The notes beneath the pieces were generated by a model. The model was given only the letters and a program-made list of their open reading frames with translations. It searched no databases and was not told the DNA's origin. Positions 59,572 through 64,000 of a DNA stretch of 64,000 bases are shown in pieces. Each line of letters starts with the position of its first letter. Positions within the stretch are counted from its first letter, which is position 1. The DNA comes from Myrica gale (Eukaryota; Streptophyta; Magnoliopsida; Fagales; Myricaceae), in contig OZ005620.1 in NCBI GenBank assembly GCA_963930655.1, positions 1,193,001 to 1,257,000 of the forward strand, given 5' to 3'. Made by a program: the position numbers and the translations under genes.

Positions 59572-59769
59572 CTAGTCGTAGAGTCTCGTTGATGATGCAT
59601 TTCAAGTAATCCATTCGATTGATGTCATGAACATCTATCTTTGACTTGTTCCCCACGGCTCCTCTCACCTCTTCTAGTGCCCTCTTCATGATATTTGTAT
59701 TTTTTTATGAGCTCCGCCATTGCCCATTCCAAAGCAGTTGAAATAGTATCACTTCCTGCCACAAACATG
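59572..59769 (-). pseudogene. Inverted fragment of CYP71 exon 2
   Basis: On the minus strand the fragment reads MFVAGSDTISTALEWAMAEL, then (after a frameshift in a run of A) MKRALEEVRGAVGNKSKIDV and MDYLKCIINETLRL. It matches the first 200 bases of exon 2 at 58367-58566 with roughly fifteen differences, but in inverted orientation. It ends abruptly after TLRL. It has no other exon. Confidence 0.9.
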
Positions 59770-60674
59770 TGCTGAAGTTGTCGACAGATAAAACTAATTT
59801 AGACTACCTTTATTATTTGCAATGCCTGCCTCAGTCCTCAGTCACTGATAGTCACCAGTTGGATCGGTTCTTCTGCTACTTCTCCAGCAAGTGGGTTGGT
59901 GGGACACGAGCCTTTTTTTTTTTAAGAAAGCAAAATTTTATTAAATAGACCTCACTCCTAACCCAGGAATATATACCGTGGTAATAAAAAGAGTGCAATC
60001 CTGCTCCAACCCTTGTGGTGTCATCTGCCGATATGGCCAAAGAAATGGTGAAGACCCATGATGTTGTCTTCTCTAACAGGCCCAAAATCACTGCTGCCAA
60101 AATCTTACTCTATGGTTGCAGAGACATTGTGTTCTCACCCTACGGTGAGTATTGGAGACAAGTTAGGAAAATTATTGCTCTCGAACTTTTGAGCCTCAAA
60201 AGAGTGCAGTCGTTCCAGTATGTAAGGGAAGATGAAGTTGCAACATTGGTCAATAAGATACATGACTTGTACCTCAAAAAGGCTTCTGTTAATCTAAGTG
60301 AGCTATTGATTGCAACCTCAAACAACATTGTCTCTCGATGTATCTTTGGACAGAAATTTGAAGAAGAAGATGGTAAGAGCAAGTTTGGACAAGTATCAAG
60401 AAGGATAATGTTGATATTCACAGCAGTCTGCTTTGGAGATTTTTTCCCTTCTTTTGGATGGATTGATGTTCTTACGGGTGTTATCCCGACCATGAAAGCC
60501 CTATTTAAAGAACTAGATGCTTTTTTTGATCAAGTGATTGAAGAACACAAGACCATGAAAAGTGAGGATGGCCAGGCTAATAAGAGAGATTTTGTGGGTA
60601 TTCTACTCGAGCTTCAAAAGGATGGCAAGCTCGACTTTGAGCTCACCCAAGACGGCCTCAAAGCGATGCTAATG

Positions 60675-60675
60675 G

Positions 60676-60713
<38 letters not shown>
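60675..60713. repeat. (CT)n(TA)n microsatellite at the start of the pseudogene intron
   Basis: The same position and composition as the tract in the intact paralogue at 58203, with about 8 CT then about 9 TA units. Confidence 0.85.
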
Positions 60714-60714
<1 letters not shown>

Positions 60715-60852
60715 GACATGGTGTATATGCTTTGATGTTCGAGCGAATTGGTTTAATTTGTTTGTGTGTGTGATGTATATATATATTCACAATTCCAGGA
60801 CATGTTTGTGGGAGGAAGTGATTCTACTTCAACAGCTCTGGAGTAGGTAATC

Positions 60853-61040
60853 AGGATGTTTGAGCCCCAAATAATTGGGGCCAAATATTTGGGTTTAATA
60901 TTAAAAAATTAATCATATAATTTATTATTATTATACTATTTATTAAAAATCTTCTCTCTTTTCACCTTTTCACCAATTTTCATAACATATCTTTACTTTA
61001 TAATATTTCACAAACCTCAATATCCAAAATTTTCAAACTC
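60853..61040 (-). mobile_element. AT-rich MITE family 1, copy C, inserted in P450 exon 2
   Basis: It begins aggatgtttgagccccaaat and ends ttttcaaactcaaaa. Read on the minus strand it follows copies A and B block by block (gaaatattataaagtaaa, gatatgttatgaaaattgg, agaagatttttaata). It interrupts the exon between ALE and MKR. Confidence 0.8.
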
Positions 61041-61099
61041 AAAAATAATGAAGAGGACACAAGAAGAGTTGAGAAGTGTGAGTTTTGGAGGCTATGATA

Positions 61100-61990
61100 T
61101 TTGAAAAATATGTTTAGACCTTATTAACACCTATAGGGTAGAATATGTGTTTTCCCACTATTTAAAAATTCAATAACAATTTTAGAACAAGTTATAAAAT
61201 TGTTTAGTCTGAATCTGAATAATAAATCAACAAAATATATATGCAGCGCAGTAATAAAATAAATAACAATTACACGAGACAAGAATTTTGTTGACGAAGT
61301 GAAAAACTTTTGAACTTACCTTTCAAAGGAAAAATCACTCCGGGCTAGTAGCCACCAAAAATTCACTAAGAAATAAAACCTTACAACGGTAATTCAGACA
61401 CGGACAACATCCAGTTGCTTGACTCTGACTACCCAGATGTAATAATCTAAGTAATCCAACCTAGACCCGCTTCCTGCGGTTAACCCTCAGCTCTCTGAGG
61501 TTCTTCCTATGAAATCTTCATGAACGTCCTTGTTCTTCAACACCAGTAACTCCGACAGCCAAACTCCCACAAGAATGTTGGTTTTAATGGTGATTGAATC
61601 TAGATAATTGGAGAAAATCTGAACTGTTTATGAGCAGAGATATCTAAAGAATTTTCTCTATCTAGGGAGGAGCCTTGAAATTGAATAGAGCTTGGAATGG
61701 TCTCCTCAAATTTTCTTACTTGATCTCTATATGTATTTATAGAGTTGGTTGAATTCTATTTTCAAAAGAATTCTAAAATGAATGATATATTTCAAAATCC
61801 AAAATTTGAAATAGTTTCAGACTTTGTATCACCAGCTCCTTGGTTTTAGCTCATAACGTCTTATCCTTTCAAACTTTGAAAGACTCTTTAATCTCTTGAA
61901 CACTTTGACTAAATTTAAAATACAACTCAATTTGAATTTAAATTTTGATACGAAATTAGCCAACATTAAAATATTAACAATATTCCCCAA
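61100..61990. mobile_element. Unassigned insertion in the P450 pseudogene, possibly a solo LTR
   Basis: About 0.9 kb separates exon 2 pieces that are adjacent in the intact gene. It contains no long open frame. A candidate LTR-like start tgtttagacc and end attaaca occur near the borders, but no target duplication is clear. The class is uncertain. Confidence 0.4.
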
Positions 61991-62323
61991 AGACAAGTTT
62001 ATTTATCAATGCGTGGGCAATCCAAAGGGACCCTGCAATATGGGAGAGTCCAGAAGAGTTCCTCCCGGAGATTCAAAGACTACCCGTTGATTTAGGAAGC
62101 CGAGACTTCGGATTTCTACCGTTTGGAGGCGGGAGGAAGGGATGCCCAGGATTGACATTTACTGTTGCTTCATTTGTGATTGCCAACCTCTTATGTTGGT
62201 ACGACTAGGGAATGCCTACAGCTAGTGCGGAGGGGAAAGACTTGGACATGAGTGAAGTAAACGGTCTCACCGCACCAAAGAAAATTCCTCTGTACCTTGT
62301 ACCAACAATACACTCCCTTTGAT

Positions 62324-62624
62324 CCACCCATTTAGATCAGATTTACGGTTGGCTCATAATCTAAGTTTTCCTAGTCAATTGTTTGGGATGTTATAATTGG
62401 GCCTTTGGTCCTCTGTTTGGAAAAAGTTCGTCTTATGTAATGGGCATGATACCCATCCCTCTGTGGATGTGTTGGTTGAGTCGCTGCCAGTCCAGTTACG
62501 ACTGTGTATGTGTGTGTGCGCGCGCGCGCGCTGAGTCTAACAAGTAAAATTGGCTAAGCTTTTGCCTAGAACATTAATGAAGAATGACAACTATCAAATA
62601 CCCAATACATGCTACTCATGGTGG
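62324..62624. other. 3' flank of the P450 pseudogene with a (GT)n(GC)n tract
   Basis: A tgtgtgtgtgcgcgcgcgcg microsatellite is at about 62509-62531. No gene recognised. Confidence 0.5.
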
Positions 62625-62815
62625 GTTTGTGTGGTAAAATTTTTGGTATTGGATTTAATGTTGGTATTGGGTTTAGTGAAAAAGTGAAGAGAGGTAATAT
62701 TTTATAGTTTTTGTAATATTTTATATTTTTTGATGGAAGAGAAAGAGATTATATTGGAGTATTTTATTAGGAGAGAGATAAAATTTTGGGTAAAATTTTA
62801 GTGACAAACGCAGCC
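62625..62815 (-). mobile_element. PIF/Harbinger-like MITE copy 2
   Basis: It starts ggtgggtttgtgtggtaaaa and ends gggtaaaattttagtgacaa followed by acgcagcc, the reverse complement of the start of copy 1 at 35535. Internal blocks (attggatttaatgttggtat, tgaaaaagtgaagagaggta) match copy 1 in reverse. tcat occurs on both sides. Confidence 0.8.
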
Positions 62816-64000
62816 TCATTTCAATTGCTCTGCTTTCGAGGCTCATGCGAGCAGAGGTCTGAAGTTATATAGGCTAGGGAAGCGTGTTAACAATCCGCAA
62901 TTTTGAACAATTTGATACAATGCTATGCTTTTCAATACCCATTCAGCCTTCATTTTGACTAGAAACTTGACTGGTACGTAAAAGAACCAAATTGATTTCA
63001 TTTTCTTCTTCTTCGTCGAGGAAGGTTTCCCAGAGTCTTCCTTTTAGTACTACGTGCTATACATTACACTAATTAATTTTTTTTTTTTTAAATTGCTATA
63101 CAATACGTTGATCGACACCTAAAGATCTGTGTCCATACTTTAAACTATTCAGATTTCACATGTCATGGTTGGATATGCACTGCACTGCAGCAGCCAGACT
63201 TGAAATTTGCCAAGACAAAAAATCCTTAGCCTGAAACCTGGTAAGAGAAAAACCTTGTCATTTTCTAGATTTTTAGCGCATACTATTTTAATCGGAAAAG
63301 AAGAGCCAAAGAAGGAATGGATCCAATGACCTTATTCCAGCAATGGTGTCAGGAGGTTGTTGGGTTAATTCCTGTTTGAAGGAAAGTCCAATTGGGATTT
63401 TTTAATAAGGCTCAAAGTCCATTAGAGTTTTAACATATAAACCTGGTTCTTTAAGTTGTACAGATTAAGAGAAGATAAAGAAAAGAAAGAGACAATTTTT
63501 CTCTCTCACGCTCAAGTTTGACAAAAACTAGATTCTGCTTCGTCTGTGGTCTGATCGAGCTGAAATTTTGAGGGGAGGTTCACGACACAAGAAGCTATAA
63601 TGTGAATGGTGAATATTAGATTTTGAGCTCGGGAATAGTGTTTCGTATGCATGAACAGTAATCGCGAACTGGTTGGTATTTTCTTTGTTTTTCCGTTGTA
63701 TTTGCCAAGATTGATATAATCTCGAAGATCTGAGTTGTAGCATCTAGTTGAGACCAGAGAATACTTTGTGTACCCATTATTTAGTTTATAGTGGAGATTT
63801 GACTGGACTAGGTTCTGTGATTTTTTCTTCCTCACACTGAGGAAGTTTTCCACTAAAAATTACTTGTGTTGTTCTGGCTTGGTGTGATTGATTATCTTGA
63901 GATTATTTTTCAGTACTTATAATTGTTGAGATTGCGTTCTATTTACTTTTATCTAGATAGAAGAATTATTCTCTTTGTTTGTCTTATCTCTCTCAAGACT
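62816..64000. other. Right edge, no gene recognised
   Basis: Mostly AT-rich. 63430-63850 has the look of dispersed repeat DNA with an antisense open frame (63512-63853) lacking any domain. It may be part of an LTR but I cannot show the ends. Confidence 0.35.

Larger units (their letters stand above)
60003..62323 (+). pseudogene. Truncated CYP71 paralogue disrupted by insertions
   Basis: Exon 1 begins at [17 protein letters not shown] (about 60003) and runs open to the donor at 60674. The first 86 or so codons, with the ATG, membrane anchor and proline hinge, are missing. Exon 2 starts at 60799 (DMFVGGSDSTSTALE) and hits TAG at 60844-60846, where Trp is expected. A family 1 MITE follows (60853-61040), then a short piece MKRTQEELRS fused to VSFGGYD with an internal deletion, then about 0.9 kb of unrelated sequence. 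From about 61995 the exon 2 tail resumes (INAWAIQRDPAIWESPEEFLP) but with frameshifts and stops, to the final TGA at 62321. No active enzyme can be made. Identity of exon 1 to the intact gene remains high, so decay is recent. Confidence 0.9.

Noticed and set aside
63512..63853. 113-codon minus-strand frame
   Set aside because: No domain; probably part of a dispersed repeat on the plus strand.
1..64000. CRISPR arrays, bacterial operons, phage or virus-derived cassettes
   Set aside because: Spliced plant genes dominate; no regularly spaced repeats or viral genes were seen.

Overview
The window is nuclear DNA from a flowering plant, most likely a eudicot and plausibly a woody one. Genes carry GT-AG introns, the coding families are plant-specific (chloroplast RNA-binding protein, PLS-type PPR, raffinose-synthase family, CYP71 P450s, RGLG ligase, AFC LAMMER kinase, STR14 rhodanese), and the gaps hold AT-rich MITEs, SINE and hAT remnants and copies of plastid DNA. 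Exon boundaries below were placed by eye from splice motifs, reading phase and recalled family sequences. No alignment or database search was run.

Layout. 0.8-2.2 kb (+): protein-L-isoaspartate methyltransferase, first exon not found. 3.5-6.4 kb (-): chloroplast two-RRM ribonucleoprotein of the CP31 type. 7.5-15.8 kb (-): tandem pair of raffinose-synthase-family genes; the 11.7-15.8 kb copy has 14 joinable exons (752 aa) and the 7.5-10.3 kb copy is a decayed pseudogene that lost its central catalytic exons. 18.2-19.9 kb (-): intronless PPR-E protein. 20.9-21.3 kb (-): frameshifted small plant gene. 21.9-23.6 kb (-): secreted glyoxal/galactose-oxidase-like radical copper enzyme. 24.8-28.6 kb (-): RGLG-type VWA/copine-RING ubiquitin ligase. 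31.6-36.8 kb (+): STR14-like plastid rhodanese-domain membrane protein with one anomalous splice junction.

37.6-62.3 kb is accessory in character. It holds two intact CYP71-type P450 genes (43.3-45.2 kb minus; 57.3-59.0 kb plus) and at least four broken or partial relatives (37.6-39.4, 52.9-53.4, 59.6-59.8 and 60.0-62.3 kb), interleaved with a hAT transposase relic, a SINE with target-site duplication, several MITEs, a 1.19-kb non-autonomous hAT nested in a small foldback element, and a mosaic of plastid gene fragments (rps7, 16S, rpoB, 23S) partly enclosed by a 70-bp inverted repeat. The conserved housekeeping kinase AFC2 (48.8-52.5 kb) sits inside this zone.

Most genes here are unrelated neighbours and do not form a pathway. 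The only plausible functional grouping is the CYP71 cluster, a birth-and-death P450 array of the kind that feeds specialised metabolism; its substrates cannot be read from sequence. I did not find a clearly new biological system. The most interesting local structures are the inverted P450 duplication that could fold into a long hairpin, the plastid-DNA mosaic with inverted-repeat flanks, the nested transposon, and the exon-2-to-exon-8 deletion in the raffinose-synthase pseudogene.
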